From NCBI RefSeq assembly GCF_900105555.1, contig NZ_FNTZ01000001.1, positions 186,001-250,000 on the forward strand: 64,000 nucleotides of DNA, read 5' to 3'. The notes under the pieces were generated by a model. The model searched no databases. It was not told the origin of the DNA and saw only the letters and a program-made list of their open reading frames with translations. Positions 37,955 through 47,531 of the stretch are shown one piece after another. The DNA comes from Pseudomonas coleopterorum. Its GTDB lineage: Bacteria; Pseudomonadota; Gammaproteobacteria; Pseudomonadales; Pseudomonadaceae. Position 1 is the stretch's first letter; each line of letters starts with the position of its first letter. Made by a program: the position numbers and the translations under genes.

Positions 37955-38677
37955 CTAATCGGCCCAGGGTGCGGGGCGTGGCTGGTCAAGGCGCAGGAGG
38001 TAGTCATGGCCGCCCAATTGGCCCATCTGCTGGCGAATCCAGCCAGCGCGACGGCTCACGTAGGGGCTGGGCCGACTGGCGCTCCAGTTGCGCGGATTGG
38101 GCAGTACGGCAGCGAGCAGGCTGGCTTGCTGCCGGGACAGCTGAGCCGCATCAACGCCGAAATGATGGCGCGCCGCTGCTTGCGCGCCGAACACACCGTC
38201 GTCCCATTCGGCGCTGTTGAGGTAGACCTCGAGGATCCGCTGCTTGGACCAGAAGATTTCGATCAATCCGGTGAACCAGGCTTCCAGGCCCTTGCGCAGC
38301 CAACTGCGTCCCGACCAGAGGAATACGTTCTTCGCCACTTGCTGGCTCAGGGTGCTGGCGCCTCGCAATGAACCGCCTTCCTCGTTATGGGCGAAGGCTG
38401 CGCGGATGGCGGCGATATCGAACCCCCAGTGCTCGGCAAAGCGTTGATCTTCACCGGCGATGACCGCCACCTTCAGATCGTCGGAAATGTTTGCCCAGGA
38501 TTGCCAGTCTCGCTGCAGATCGATTGGCTGGCCCTCGGCCCAGGATTCGATCTTGCGTTCGACCATGAGCATGGTGCCCGGTGGCGGGATGAAGCGAAAG
38601 ATCACCACCAGAGCCACGCTTGCGGCGACAAACCAGAGCAGTGCCTTGCACAGACGACGGAAAAGGGATTGCAGCAT
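37955..38677 (-). CDS. mtgA: Monofunctional biosynthetic peptidoglycan transglycosylase
   Basis: This 240-residue inner-membrane enzyme polymerises glycan strands from lipid II. One N-terminal transmembrane segment (LLWFVAASVALVVIFRF) is followed by a family 51 glycosyltransferase domain: the catalytic Glu in VIAGEDQRFAEHWGFD, GASTLSQQVAKNVFLW, and RKGLEAWFTGLIE. There is no transpeptidase domain. The start at 38677 (MLQSLFRRL) is chosen by family length; upstream in-frame ATGs exist. Confidence 0.93.
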   Translation of the reverse strand: MLQSLFRRLCKALLWFVAASVALVVIFRFIPPPGTMLMVERKIESWAEGQPIDLQRDWQSWANISDDLKVAVIAGEDQRFAEHWGFDIAAIRAAFAHNEEGGSLRGASTLSQQVAKNVFLWSGRSWLRKGLEAWFTGLIEIFWSKQRILEVYLNSAEWDDGVFGAQAAARHHFGVDAAQLSRQQASLLAAVLPNPRNWSASRPSPYVSRRAGWIRQQMGQLGGHDYLLRLDQPRPAPWAD

Positions 38678-38756
38678 GAAGGGCTTGGCCTGGCCGGGTG
38701 AGCGGGCCATTATACAGACCCTGCGATGCAACACGGCTTTATGAGGACAAACCTGG

Positions 38757-39128
38757 ATGCTGCGTACGTTCATGATGCTGGCCGCGTTCTTCGGCTTCAC
38801 CGGTGTGGCGCTCGGCGCGTTTGCCGCACACGGGTTGAAGAACCGGCTGAGCGCCGATTACCTGGCCATTTTCCAGACTGGCGTCAGCTACCAACTTATC
38901 CACACCCTGGCATTGTTCGGCGTCGCGCTGCTCAGCGTCCATGTGCCAGGGCGTCTGGTAGGGTGGGCAGGTGTGCTGTTCTGTCTGGGCATCGTCCTGT
39001 TCTCGGGCAGCCTGTACTTGTTGACCCTGACCGGCTTCAGCAAGCTGGGTATCGTCACCCCGTTCGGCGGTCTGGCCCTGCTGGCCGGGTGGCTGTGCCT
39101 GGGCCTGATGGCCTGGCGCCTGGGTTGA
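38757..39128 (+). CDS. DUF423 (YgdD-like) membrane protein
   Basis: This 123-residue protein has four transmembrane segments. The N-terminal FFGFTGVALGAFAAHGLKN is the hallmark of the DUF423/YgdD family of inner-membrane proteins. No catalytic or transport role is established. It lies upstream of thiS on the same strand with an 85-base gap. Confidence 0.9.
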   Translation: MLRTFMMLAAFFGFTGVALGAFAAHGLKNRLSADYLAIFQTGVSYQLIHTLALFGVALLSVHVPGRLVGWAGVLFCLGIVLFSGSLYLLTLTGFSKLGIVTPFGGLALLAGWLCLGLMAWRLG

Positions 39129-39213
39129 TCGCACGCGTGGTCGGCTTGGCCTTGGGAATCCTCGGCGATCGGGCTAGAATAACGACCCCCAAAAAAAGAT
39201 GGCTGCCGACCGC

Positions 39214-39414
39214 ATGCGCATTCAATTGAACGGCGACCCTTTCGAACTGCCCGACGGCGAAACCGTTGCCGGGCTGCTTGCCCGCCTCGAACTGGTCGGG
39301 CGCCGCGTCGCCGTCGAGCTGAACCAGGACATCGTCCCGCGCAGCCAGCACGGTGACACCGTACTGGGCGAAGGTGACCAGATCGAGGTGGTTCACGCCA
39401 TCGGCGGCGGCTGA
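39214..39414 (+). CDS. thiS: Thiazole sulfur carrier protein ThiS
   Basis: This 66-residue ubiquitin-like protein carries the sulfur for thiamine thiazole synthesis as a C-terminal thiocarboxylate. It ends in the required Gly-Gly (HAIGGG). I start at 39214 (MRIQLNGDPF), the usual Pseudomonas form; an in-frame ATG at 39199 would add five residues. thiG follows after 54 bases. Confidence 0.92.
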   Translation: MRIQLNGDPFELPDGETVAGLLARLELVGRRVAVELNQDIVPRSQHGDTVLGEGDQIEVVHAIGGG

Positions 39415-39468
39415 TCGAGTTGCCAGCACCTTCCACGTCCGTATCTTTACCTCAGCAGAGGAATTCCG

Positions 39469-40263
39469 ATGAGCAATGCTCGCATTGACAAGCCATTCAC
39501 CCTGGCCGGTCGCACCTTCGAATCGCGCCTTCTGGTCGGCACCGGCAAGTACCGCGACCTGGAGCAGACCCGCCTGGCCATCGAGGCTTCGGGTGCCGAG
39601 ATCGTCACGGTCGCCGTGCGCCGCACCAATATCGGCCAGAACCCTGGCGAGCCGAACCTGCTCGACGTGCTGCCGCCGGATCGCTACACCATTCTGCCCA
39701 ACACCGCTGGCTGCTATGACGCCGTGGAAGCGGTGCGCACCTGCCGCCTGGCCCGCGAGCTGCTCGAAGGTCACAACCTGGTCAAGCTGGAAGTCCTGGC
39801 CGACCAGAAGACGCTGTTCCCCAATGTGATCGAAACCCTCAAGGCCGCCGAAGTGCTGGTCAAGGACGGTTTCGACGTGATGGTCTACACCAGCGACGAT
39901 CCGATCATCGCCCGCCAGCTGGCCGAGATCGGCTGCATTGCGGTCATGCCGCTGGCTGGCCTGATCGGCACGGGCCTGGGTATCTGCAATCCGTACAACC
40001 TGCAGATCATTCTGGAAGAAGCCAAGGTGCCTGTGTTGGTGGATGCCGGCGTGGGTACCGCGTCCGATGCCACCATCGCCATGGAACTGGGCTGCGAGGC
40101 CGTGCTGATGAACTCGGCCATCGCCCACGCGCAGGATCCGATCATGATGGGCGCGGCCATGAAGCACGCCATCATTGCCGGGCGCATGGCCTATCTGGCC
40201 GGTCGCATGCCGAAAAAACTCTATGCCAGCGCCTCTTCGCCGCTGGATGGTCTGATCAAGTAA
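39469..40263 (+). CDS. thiG: Thiazole synthase ThiG
   Basis: This 264-residue TIM-barrel enzyme makes the thiazole phosphate of thiamine from deoxyxylulose phosphate, dehydroglycine and ThiS thiocarboxylate. It shows [10 protein letters not shown], the Schiff-base Lys in [11 protein letters not shown], and the phosphate-binding glycines in [14 protein letters not shown] ribosome binding site AGAGGAAT precedes the start. It is translated after ThiS, and trmB follows after 9 bases. Confidence 0.96.
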   Translation: MSNARIDKPFTLAGRTFESRLLVGTGKYRDLEQTRLAIEASGAEIVTVAVRRTNIGQNPGEPNLLDVLPPDRYTILPNTAGCYDAVEAVRTCRLARELLEGHNLVKLEVLADQKTLFPNVIETLKAAEVLVKDGFDVMVYTSDDPIIARQLAEIGCIAVMPLAGLIGTGLGICNPYNLQIILEEAKVPVLVDAGVGTASDATIAMELGCEAVLMNSAIAHAQDPIMMGAAMKHAIIAGRMAYLAGRMPKKLYASASSPLDGLIK

Positions 40264-40272
40264 GAGCCCCCG

Positions 40273-40995
40273 ATGACTGACTCGCAAGAAACGCCAACGG
40301 CCGACGAAGGCGAACCGCGCCAGCACCGTGCTATCAAGAGCTTCGTGATGCGCGCTGGGCGCATGACCGAAGGCCAGCAACGCGGCCTTGACCAAGGCAA
40401 GCCGTTGTTCGTGCTGCCGCTGACCGACGCACCGACGGACTTCGACCAGGTGTTCGGTCGCAGTGCCCCGCGCACCCTGGAAATCGGTTTCGGCATGGGC
40501 CATTCGCTGCTGGAGATGGCAGCGGCCTCGCCGGAACTGGATTTCATCGGCGTGGAGGTGCACCGTCCCGGCGTTGGCGCACTGCTCAACGGCGTGCTGA
40601 CTCAAGGTCTGAAAAACCTGCGGGTCTACGACTGCGATGCCATCGAAGTGCTCAAGCAGTGTGTGGCCGACAACAGCCTGGATCGCCTGCTGCTGTTCTT
40701 CCCGGATCCTTGGCACAAGGCGCGCCATCACAAGCGGCGCATCGTCCAGCCGGCGTTCGCCGAGCTGGTCCGCAGCAAGCTCAAGGTGGGGGGTGTGCTG
40801 CACATGGCGACCGATTGGGAGCCCTATGCCGAGTACATGCTGGAAGTCATGAACGTGGCGCCCGGTTACCGCAACCAGGCGGCCGACGGTGGCTGCGTAC
40901 CGCGTCCGGCCGAGCGGCCGGTTACCAAGTTCGAACGCCGCGGCGAGCGGCTCGGGCATGGGGTGTGGGATTTGAAATTCGAGAAGGTTGATTAA
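40273..40995 (+). CDS. trmB: tRNA m7G46 methyltransferase
   Basis: This 240-residue methyltransferase modifies G46 in the tRNA variable loop. The SAM motif is [15 protein letters not shown], and the family signature [17 protein letters not shown] is intact. The last gene of the thiS-thiG-trmB run; a large REP pair follows. Confidence 0.95.
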   Translation: MTDSQETPTADEGEPRQHRAIKSFVMRAGRMTEGQQRGLDQGKPLFVLPLTDAPTDFDQVFGRSAPRTLEIGFGMGHSLLEMAAASPELDFIGVEVHRPGVGALLNGVLTQGLKNLRVYDCDAIEVLKQCVADNSLDRLLLFFPDPWHKARHHKRRIVQPAFAELVRSKLKVGGVLHMATDWEPYAEYMLEVMNVAPGYRNQAADGGCVPRPAERPVTKFERRGERLGHGVWDLKFEKVD

Positions 40996-41015
40996 GGCCT
41001 TGTGGAGTCAATGTG

Positions 41016-41089
41016 GGCCTCTTCGCGGGCAGAGCCCGCTCCCACAATAAGCGGGTATTGTGGGAGCGGGCTCTGCCCGCGAAGAGGCC
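41016..41089. repeat. BIME: inverted pair of REP elements
   Basis: Two arms of 33 bases starting GGCCTCTTCGCGGGCAGAGC and their complement are separated by 8 bases (aagcgggt-like centre). They lie between the convergent trmB and DUF3392 genes. This is the same palindrome as the single copy at 13193-13217. A pair like this can form a strong hairpin in either transcript. Confidence 0.9.
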
Positions 41090-41104
41090 GGTGAGGCTCA
41101 CGCA

Positions 41105-41428
41105 TCACTTGCGATCAGCGACAATCCCTAGCAGCACAAGCACCACCAACAGCACCGGCGCCAGGCTGTAGTTGTTGAACTGGCTCAACCCCTTCAGCAC
41201 CCAGGGCGTGGCATAGATCAATGCCGCGCCACTGCCGATCACGCACATCAGGGCAATCAGTGGTACTCGCAGCGCGCCCGAGAGCGAGCCCAGACGGCCC
41301 TCGGCCCACGCCTTCACATCGGCGCCGAACAGCACCAGCACGCAGCCTACCAAGGCCAGGGAAATCTCCGAAAGGTTGCCTCGGCCCCAGCGTGAAACGG
41401 TGGCGAGCAGATCGAGCACGAAATCCAT
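41105..41428 (-). CDS. DUF3392 small membrane protein
   Basis: This 107-residue protein has three hydrophobic segments (LALVGCVLVLFGADV, IALMCVIGSGAALIYA, APVLLVVLVLLGIVA), consistent with an inner-membrane DUF3392 protein. The start at 41428 (MDFVLDLLATV) is 11 bases after the hemW stop, so it is the last gene of the metX-metW...rdgB-hemW strand run. Function unknown. Confidence 0.85.
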   Translation of the reverse strand: MDFVLDLLATVSRWGRGNLSEISLALVGCVLVLFGADVKAWAEGRLGSLSGALRVPLIALMCVIGSGAALIYATPWVLKGLSQFNNYSLAPVLLVVLVLLGIVADRK

Positions 41429-41439
41429 CAGGACAATCC

Positions 41440-42627
41440 TTATACCAGGAAGTATTGCAGCAGGTCGTTGAGGAACAACTGCCCGCGGGCAGTGGCGACC
41501 AGACGCGTCGGTTCGACCTGTAAAAGGCCTTTTTGTTCGGCCTCGGCGCGTGCTGCGGCCAGGGTCTGCAGGGGCAGGCCGGTCCGCTGCGCGAACAGCT
41601 CGGCGTCGACGCCCTGGGTGAGGCGCAGCGCGTTCATCAGGAACTCGAAGGGCAACTCGTCGGCAGTCAGGGTTTTCTCGCCCGCCTTGAACTGCTTGCC
41701 AGGGTTCAGGTAATCCTTGGGCAGACGGGTTTTCCAGGTGCGCACGATGCGCCCGTCGGGGTGGCTCAGCTTGCCGTGGGCGCCGGCGCCAATACCGATG
41801 AAGTCGCCGAAGCTCCAATAGTTGAGGTTGTGACGCGCGGCCTTGCCCGGCCGGGCATAGGCCGACACCTCGTATTGGCTGAAGCCATGCTCGGCCAGCA
41901 GGGCCTGGCCGGCTTCCTGGATGTCCCAGAGGATATCGTCCTCGGGGAGCTCGGGCGGCTGATTCCAGAACACTGTGTTGGGCTCCAGGGTCAGCTGGTA
42001 CCAGGACAGGTGCGTGGGCGCCAGAGCGATGGCCTGGCGCAGGTCGTCCAGGGCTTCTTCCAGGGACTGGTCGGGCAGGCCATGCATCAGGTCCAGGTTG
42101 AAGTTGTCGAAACCGGCGCGACGCGCCATTTCAGCGGCGCGCAGCGCTTCGTCTCCGGTATGGATACGCCCGAGGGCTTCGAGCTTATTCGGCTGGAAAC
42201 TCTGGATGCCGATGGACAGGCGGTTGATCCCAAGCTTGCGATAGGCGACGAACTTGTCCTGTTCGAACGTGCCGGGGTTGGCCTCCAGAGTGATCTCGAT
42301 ATCCGCCGTGAACGGGATGCGTTGTTCCACGCCCGCGAGCAGCCGGCCCAATGCCGCAGCACTGAACAGGCTGGGCGTGCCGCCGCCGAAGAAGATCGAG
42401 CTCAGTGGCCGTCCGTAGACCGCTGCCAGGTCCTGATCCAGGTCCGCCAGCAGTGCGTCGACGTATTCCTCTTCCGGCAGTACGGGACTGGCCGCGTGGG
42501 AATTGAAGTCACAGTACGGGCATTTGCGCACGCACCAGGGGACATGGATGTACAGCGCCAGCGGCGGCAGCTGCGTCAGCACCTGGCTGGGAGGCGGCGC
42601 CGCTGGGTAGATCAGTGAATCGTTCAT
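41440..42627 (-). CDS. hemW: Radical SAM heme chaperone HemW
   Basis: This 395-residue protein resembles coproporphyrinogen III dehydrogenase HemN but lacks its N-terminal extension, which marks it as the HemW heme chaperone. The radical SAM cluster motif is CVRKCPYC (about residues 32-39), followed by DFNSHAA and the SAM-binding [10 protein letters not shown]. The HNxxYW motif is present as RHNLNYW. The start overlaps the rdgB stop by 4 bases. Confidence 0.93.
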   Translation of the reverse strand: MNDSLIYPAAPPPSQVLTQLPPLALYIHVPWCVRKCPYCDFNSHAASPVLPEEEYVDALLADLDQDLAAVYGRPLSSIFFGGGTPSLFSAAALGRLLAGVEQRIPFTADIEITLEANPGTFEQDKFVAYRKLGINRLSIGIQSFQPNKLEALGRIHTGDEALRAAEMARRAGFDNFNLDLMHGLPDQSLEEALDDLRQAIALAPTHLSWYQLTLEPNTVFWNQPPELPEDDILWDIQEAGQALLAEHGFSQYEVSAYARPGKAARHNLNYWSFGDFIGIGAGAHGKLSHPDGRIVRTWKTRLPKDYLNPGKQFKAGEKTLTADELPFEFLMNALRLTQGVDAELFAQRTGLPLQTLAAARAEAEQKGLLQVEPTRLVATARGQLFLNDLLQYFLV

Positions 42628-43220
42628 GCCAGGCTCAGGCGTTGACGCAGCAAGGCCATGGCGCGGGCGCGATGACTCAGTTGGTTCTTTTGCGTGGGGT
42701 CGAGCTCGGCGCTGGAGCAGTTGCGCTCGGGCACCCAGAACAGTGGGTCGTAGCCAAATCCATGGGCGCCGCTGGCGGCGTGCAGGATGCGACCGTGCCA
42801 GAGCCCTTCGCAGAGGATCGGCAACGGATCCTCGGCATGCCGGACCAGCGCCAGCACACAGACGAACTGCGCGCCGCGCTGTTCGTCCGGGACGCCCTGC
42901 AGGGCATCGAGCAGCTTGGCGTTGTTGGCGGCATCGCCCTGGCCATCGGCGTAGCGCGCCGAATAGATGCCGGGGGCACCGCCAAGGAAGTCCACGGCCA
43001 GGCCGGAATCGTCGGCCAGCGCAGGCAAACCTGAGAGACGCGCGGCGTTGCGGGCCTTGAGGATGGCGTTCTCGACGAACGACAGCCCGGTTTCCTCAGG
43101 CTCGACCTGGCTGAATTCGCCGACCGAACGCAGCTGCACCGCACCGCCGAGCATGGCCTGCAATTCCTTGAGCTTGCCGGCGTTGTGGCTGGCGAGGACG
43201 AGTTGAGTGAAATTGATCAT
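42624..43220 (-). CDS. rdgB: dITP/XTP pyrophosphatase
   Basis: This 198-residue enzyme hydrolyses non-canonical purine triphosphates such as dITP and XTP to keep them out of DNA. It shows [12 protein letters not shown] at the N-terminus, the catalytic region [14 protein letters not shown] with [13 protein letters not shown] context ([10 protein letters not shown]), and [10 protein letters not shown] near the end. Co-translated with hemW. Confidence 0.95.
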   Translation of the reverse strand: MINFTQLVLASHNAGKLKELQAMLGGAVQLRSVGEFSQVEPEETGLSFVENAILKARNAARLSGLPALADDSGLAVDFLGGAPGIYSARYADGQGDAANNAKLLDALQGVPDEQRGAQFVCVLALVRHAEDPLPILCEGLWHGRILHAASGAHGFGYDPLFWVPERNCSSAELDPTQKNQLSHRARAMALLRQRLSLA

Positions 43221-43284
43221 GGTTGTGAATGGGTTCCGAAGGTTTCAAAGAGCCAGTTCATGCCGGCGGCCTGACGAATCGGGT

Positions 43285-43371
43285 CGCCTTCTTCGCGGGC
43301 AGAGCCCCGCTCCACAAGGTGAGTTTTGCGCACGATCCTGTGGGAGCGGGGCTCTGCCCGCGAAGAAGGCG
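43285..43371. repeat. BIME: inverted pair of REP elements
   Basis: Two perfect 29-base arms beginning CGCCTTCTTCGCGGGCAGAG flank a 29-base spacer, in the gap between metW and rdgB (both minus strand). It is the same REP family as at 13193 and 41016, with one extra C in the arm centre. Confidence 0.9.
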
Positions 43372-43387
43372 CCATGGTCGTCGAGTG

Positions 43388-44008
43388 TTACACCGCCACC
43401 CGATGCTCCTGCAGACCAGGGCTGCTGACCCGGTAGATGCCGATTTCACCCAGAAGGTTAGGCCAGATCTTGCTCGCCCACCCGTGCCGGTGCTGTTGAT
43501 CCACCGCCAGGCGATTGAGGACCTGCGCCCGGCGCTCGCTGCACAGGGCTTCGAAGTCGGCGAAGGTGCAGAAGTGAATGTTCGGCGTGTTGTACCAGGT
43601 GTACGGCAGAAACTCTGACACCGGCATGTGGCCCTTGCTGGCCAGGTACCAGCGGCAGCGCCAGTGACCGAAGTTGGGGAAGGTGATGATGCACTGCCGA
43701 CCGACCCGCAGCATCTCGTCGAGAATGCGATCCGGGTATTCCACGGCCTGCAGCGCCTGGGTCATGACCACGATGTCGAAACTGTTGCTGGCGAAGTTGC
43801 CCAGGCCCTTGTCCAGGTCCTGCTCGATGACGTTGATGCCCTTGCGTACGCACTCGGTGATGTTGTCGGCATCGATTTCCAGGCCGTAGCCGGTGACCTG
43901 CTTGTGGTCGCGCAACCAGGCGAGCAGTTCGCCGTTGCCGCAGCCCAGGTCGAGCACGCGGCTGCCGGCGGGGATCCAGTCCTGGATGATTTCTAGGTCA
44001 GCTCTCAT
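43388..44008 (-). CDS. metW: Methionine biosynthesis protein MetW
   Basis: This 206-residue protein has a SAM-methyltransferase fold: VLDLGCGNGELLAWL (motif I) and FDIVVMTQALQAVEYP. MetW is needed together with MetX for homoserine acylation in Pseudomonas, though its exact chemical role is unsettled. The start at 44008 (MRADLEIIQD) lies 7 bases after the metX stop. Confidence 0.94.
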   Translation of the reverse strand: MRADLEIIQDWIPAGSRVLDLGCGNGELLAWLRDHKQVTGYGLEIDADNITECVRKGINVIEQDLDKGLGNFASNSFDIVVMTQALQAVEYPDRILDEMLRVGRQCIITFPNFGHWRCRWYLASKGHMPVSEFLPYTWYNTPNIHFCTFADFEALCSERRAQVLNRLAVDQQHRHGWASKIWPNLLGEIGIYRVSSPGLQEHRVAV

Positions 44009-44015
44009 GGATGCC

Positions 44016-45155
44016 TCACAGTGCAATGCGGTTCATGTAGCTGCTGAACGCCTGCAGATACCGTGGAATGGGGATCAGAAAGGCGTCATGACCCTGTGGT
44101 GCATCGATTTCCAGGTAGCAGACGTCTTTCTTGGCGGCCATCAACGCATCCACCAGTTCGCGCGAGCGGGCCGGCGAAAAGCGCCAGTCGGTGGTGAACG
44201 ACATCACGCAGAACTTGGCTTTGACGTTGGCAAAGGTTGCGGCCAGGTCATCGCCATGGGCAGCGGCCGGGTCGAAGTAGTCCAGCGCCTTGGTCATCAG
44301 CAGGTAGGTGTTGGCGTCGAACCGGCCGGAAAACTCCTCGCCCTGATAGCGCAGGTAGCTTTCAACCTGGAACTCGACGCTGTGGAAGTCATAGTTGAGC
44401 TTCTCGCTCTTCAGGCCACGGCCGAATTTCTCGCCCATCGAATCGTCCGACAGGTAGGTGATGTGCCCGACCATGCGCGCGAGCATCAGGCCGCGCTTGG
44501 GAATCACGCCACGGGCCTGGAAATCGCCGCCATGGAATTCGGGGTCGGACAGGATGGCCTGGCGGGCCACTTCGTTGAAGGCGATGTTCTGCGCGCTGAG
44601 CTTGGGCGCCGAAGCGATCGCCAGGCAGTGGCGGACGCGGTCGGGGTAGGTGATGGTCCACTGCAGCGCCTGCATGCCGCCCAGACTGCCACCGACCACC
44701 GCCGCCCACTGGGCGATGCCCAGCGCGTCCGCCAGACAGGCCTGGCTGTGTACCCAGTCTTCCACGGTCAAGACCGGAAAATCGGCGCCGAACGGCTTAC
44801 CGGTCTCGGGATCGATGCTGCTGGGGCCGGTGGAACCGTTGCAGCCGCCGAGGTTGTTCAGGCTGACCACGAAGAAGCGGTTGGTGTCGATGGGCTTGCC
44901 GGGGCCGATGCAGCTGTCCCACCAGCCCGGCTTGCGGTCTTCGGTGGAGTGGTAACCGGCTGCATGGTGATGGCCCGACAGCGCGTGGCAGATCAGCACC
45001 GCATTGCTGGCGCTGGCATTGAGCTGGCCGTAGGTCTCGTAGATCAGGTCGTAGGCGGGCAGCGACCGGCCGCAGGCCAGGGCCAGGGGTTCGCTGAAGT
45101 GGGCAATTTGTGGAACGACCAGACCGACGCAATCATCGGGAAAGACAGTGGACAT
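44016..45155 (-). CDS. metX: Homoserine O-acyltransferase MetX
   Basis: This 379-residue alpha/beta-hydrolase-fold enzyme acylates homoserine to start methionine synthesis. The nucleophile Ser is in [14 protein letters not shown], with [11 protein letters not shown] and [11 protein letters not shown] upstream and the Asp/His pair near the end (FTTDWRF, GHDAFL). In Pseudomonas the acyl donor is generally succinyl-CoA, not acetyl-CoA, but the sequence does not settle this by eye. It heads the metX-metW pair. Confidence 0.93.
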   Translation of the reverse strand: MSTVFPDDCVGLVVPQIAHFSEPLALACGRSLPAYDLIYETYGQLNASASNAVLICHALSGHHHAAGYHSTEDRKPGWWDSCIGPGKPIDTNRFFVVSLNNLGGCNGSTGPSSIDPETGKPFGADFPVLTVEDWVHSQACLADALGIAQWAAVVGGSLGGMQALQWTITYPDRVRHCLAIASAPKLSAQNIAFNEVARQAILSDPEFHGGDFQARGVIPKRGLMLARMVGHITYLSDDSMGEKFGRGLKSEKLNYDFHSVEFQVESYLRYQGEEFSGRFDANTYLLMTKALDYFDPAAAHGDDLAATFANVKAKFCVMSFTTDWRFSPARSRELVDALMAAKKDVCYLEIDAPQGHDAFLIPIPRYLQAFSSYMNRIAL

Positions 45156-45306
45156 CGACCCTGCTCACGCTTGAATGAGGCGTAAGTCTAAAGAGCGCAG
45201 GGCAGAGGGGCAAGCAGCGCTTGGCGGGGGTACAGGCGAGTGTGCAGGCAGGCTTGCCAGCTGCGCGAGCGCTCGTAGGAGCGCTGGCGCAGCTGGCGTG
45301 CAGCGG

Positions 45307-45897
45307 TCAGATCAGCAGGCGCAGAATCTGCGGCATGCCGGTGGTCATGGCCAGGTTGTTGATGACCAGCATGTCCAGCAGTTTGAGCACCATGAAGGCC
45401 AGGATCGGCGAGATGTCGAGGCCGCCCAGGTTGGGCACGATGCGCCGGAACGGCGCCAGCGCCGGTTCGCAGATCTGGTTGACCAGCTCGGCGCCGGGGT
45501 TGTGGCTCTGCGGCGCGACCCAGGAGAGGATCACGCTGATGATCATGGCGAAGAAGAAGATCTTCAGGAACAGCGCCGTCACCCCGATGATCGCCCACAC
45601 CAGCAATTGCAAGGGGTTGCCCGTGGTGCCGTAGGCCAGCAGCAGGGTCAGCGCCATGATGATCATCTGGATGACGATGGCCAGCAGCAGTGAGGACATG
45701 TCCAGCCCGAACAGGCTGGGAATGATGCGCCGCACCGGTTTGAGCAGCGGCTGCGTGGCGCGCACGATGAATTGGCTGAGCGGGTTGTAGAAGTCGGCAC
45801 GCACCAGTTGCAGCACGAAGCGCAGCAGCATGATCAGCAGGTACAGACTGCCCAGGGTTTGCACGACATAGATTGCCGCAGTATTGAGACCGTACAT
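45307..45897 (-). CDS. YggT family membrane protein
   Basis: This 196-residue protein has two YggT repeats, each with a pair of transmembrane segments and the signature NPLSQFIVRATQPLLKPVRR in the first and NQICEPALAPFRRIVP in the second. The family has been linked to osmotic stress and to cell-division-site proteins, but no activity is established. It follows proC with a 9-base gap. Confidence 0.9.
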   Translation of the reverse strand: MYGLNTAAIYVVQTLGSLYLLIMLLRFVLQLVRADFYNPLSQFIVRATQPLLKPVRRIIPSLFGLDMSSLLLAIVIQMIIMALTLLLAYGTTGNPLQLLVWAIIGVTALFLKIFFFAMIISVILSWVAPQSHNPGAELVNQICEPALAPFRRIVPNLGGLDISPILAFMVLKLLDMLVINNLAMTTGMPQILRLLI

Positions 45898-45906
45898 GAA
45901 AGCTCC

Positions 45907-46728
45907 TTATTGACCCAGCTGCTCGGCCAGTTCGGCCGAGCGCCGGGCTGCCGCGTTCAGGGCGTTCTGCACCAGGGTTTCGAAACCCTCGGACTGGAAT
46001 GACTGGATGGCCGCCTCGGTGGTGCCGGCGGGTGACGTGACGCGACGGCGCAGCTCGGCGGCATCGACATCGCTGGCAACCGCCATGTGTGCGGCGCCCA
46101 GCGCGGTCTGCAAGGTCAACTTGGCTGCCGTCTCGTGGGGCAGGCCGAGTTTTTCCCCGGCGGCGGTCATGGCCTCGATCAGCAGGAAGAAGTACGCCGG
46201 GCCGCTGCCGGACACGGCGGTGACGGCATCCAACTGCTGTTCTTCGTCCAGCCACAAGGCCAGGCCGACCGCGCCTAGCAGGTCTTCGGCCTGTTGGCGT
46301 TGTTCGGCGTTGACGTCGGCGGTGGCGTACAGGCCGCTGGTGCCCTGGCGCAGCAGTGACGGTGTATTGGGCATGCAGCGCACGATTGGCTGTTGCTCGC
46401 CGAGCCAGCGTTGCAGGCTGGCGCAGTTGATGCCAGCGGCGATCGAGACCACCAGCTGACCGGGTGCGAGGCTGGGCGCCAGTGCCTGGCAGACCTCTTT
46501 CATTCCCTGCGGCTTGACCGCCAGCACCACGACGTCGACCCCTTCGATCGCTTGGGCGTTGTCGGCGAACACGTCGATGCCGTGTTCGGCCGCGACCTTG
46601 TCACGCTGCTCGGCGCCGCGATCGCTGGCGCGGATGTGGCTGGCTTCGACACCCTGCGCACGCAGGCCGCCGATCAGACTGGCGGCCATGTTGCCGGCGC
46701 CGATGAAGGCAATACGAGTCTTGCTCAT
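45907..46728 (-). CDS. proC: Pyrroline-5-carboxylate reductase
   Basis: This 273-residue NAD(P)H enzyme makes proline from pyrroline-5-carboxylate. The Rossmann motif is IAFIGAGNMAASLIGGL, and the family signature near the C-terminus reads VTSPAGTTEAAIQSF. Its start overlaps the yggS stop by 4 bases. Confidence 0.96.
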   Translation of the reverse strand: MSKTRIAFIGAGNMAASLIGGLRAQGVEASHIRASDRGAEQRDKVAAEHGIDVFADNAQAIEGVDVVVLAVKPQGMKEVCQALAPSLAPGQLVVSIAAGINCASLQRWLGEQQPIVRCMPNTPSLLRQGTSGLYATADVNAEQRQQAEDLLGAVGLALWLDEEQQLDAVTAVSGSGPAYFFLLIEAMTAAGEKLGLPHETAAKLTLQTALGAAHMAVASDVDAAELRRRVTSPAGTTEAAIQSFQSEGFETLVQNALNAAARRSAELAEQLGQ

Positions 46729-47465
46729 GAAGGATCCTTGGTGAAAGGTGAAGGGGCCACGCCCGTGTCCGCTGGTGGAGTGTGCTGGCCGTAGTCGCGG
46801 GCGCCGAACAATGCCGTGCCGATGCGCACCCAGGTGGCGCCCTGGGCGATGGCAGCCTCCAGGTCGTGGCTCATGCCCATGGACAAGGTGTCCAGCGGCA
46901 ATTGCAGGTCGTGTTGCAGCGCGCGAACGTGGGCAAAGGCAGCGTTCTGCGCCGCCGGATCATCGGTGGGTTCCGGAATCGCCATCAGGCCACGCAGGTG
47001 CAGGTTCGGCAGCGCTGCAATGGCCGTGGCCAAGGCGTGCACATCGTCGGGCGCGCAACCGGACTTGCTGGCCTCGCCGCTGACGTTGACCTGAATGCAG
47101 ACGTTGAGCGGCGCCAGGGTGCTCGGGCGCTGCTCGCTGAGCCGTTGGGCGATCTTGAGGCGGTCCACGGAATGTACCCAGGCGAAGTGTTCGGCGATGG
47201 CTCGCGTCTTGTTCGACTGAATGGGGCCGATGAAATGCCAGATCAAGGGCAGGTCGACAAGTTCTTCCTGCTTGCTCAGCGCTTCCTGCAGGTAGTTTTC
47301 GCCGAAATCGCGGACACCTGCAGCGAATGCCTCGCGGATGGCCGTGGCCGGTTTGGTCTTGCTGACCGCGAGCAGGCCGACTTGGCTCGGCTTCCGCTGC
47401 GCCTGCCGGGCAGCGGCTGCGATTCGGGCACTCACTTGCGAAATGTTGTCTGCTATCGTGGACAT
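46725..47465 (-). CDS. yggS: Pyridoxal phosphate homeostasis protein YggS
   Basis: This 246-residue protein has a single-domain alanine-racemase-like barrel that binds PLP and buffers its level. The PLP Lys is in LLAVSKTKPA; FGENYLQEAL and IRIGTALFG-like VRIGTALFGAR complete the pocket. It starts the yggS-proC-YggT operon, divergent from pilT. Confidence 0.94.
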   Translation of the reverse strand: MSTIADNISQVSARIAAAARQAQRKPSQVGLLAVSKTKPATAIREAFAAGVRDFGENYLQEALSKQEELVDLPLIWHFIGPIQSNKTRAIAEHFAWVHSVDRLKIAQRLSEQRPSTLAPLNVCIQVNVSGEASKSGCAPDDVHALATAIAALPNLHLRGLMAIPEPTDDPAAQNAAFAHVRALQHDLQLPLDTLSMGMSHDLEAAIAQGATWVRIGTALFGARDYGQHTPPADTGVAPSPFTKDPS

Positions 47466-47531
47466 TGAATTCGTGCCGGCGGGTTTCAGGTCTGCGGCAT
47501 TCTACCTGCTTGTCTGTATTTGGGGAGTCTC

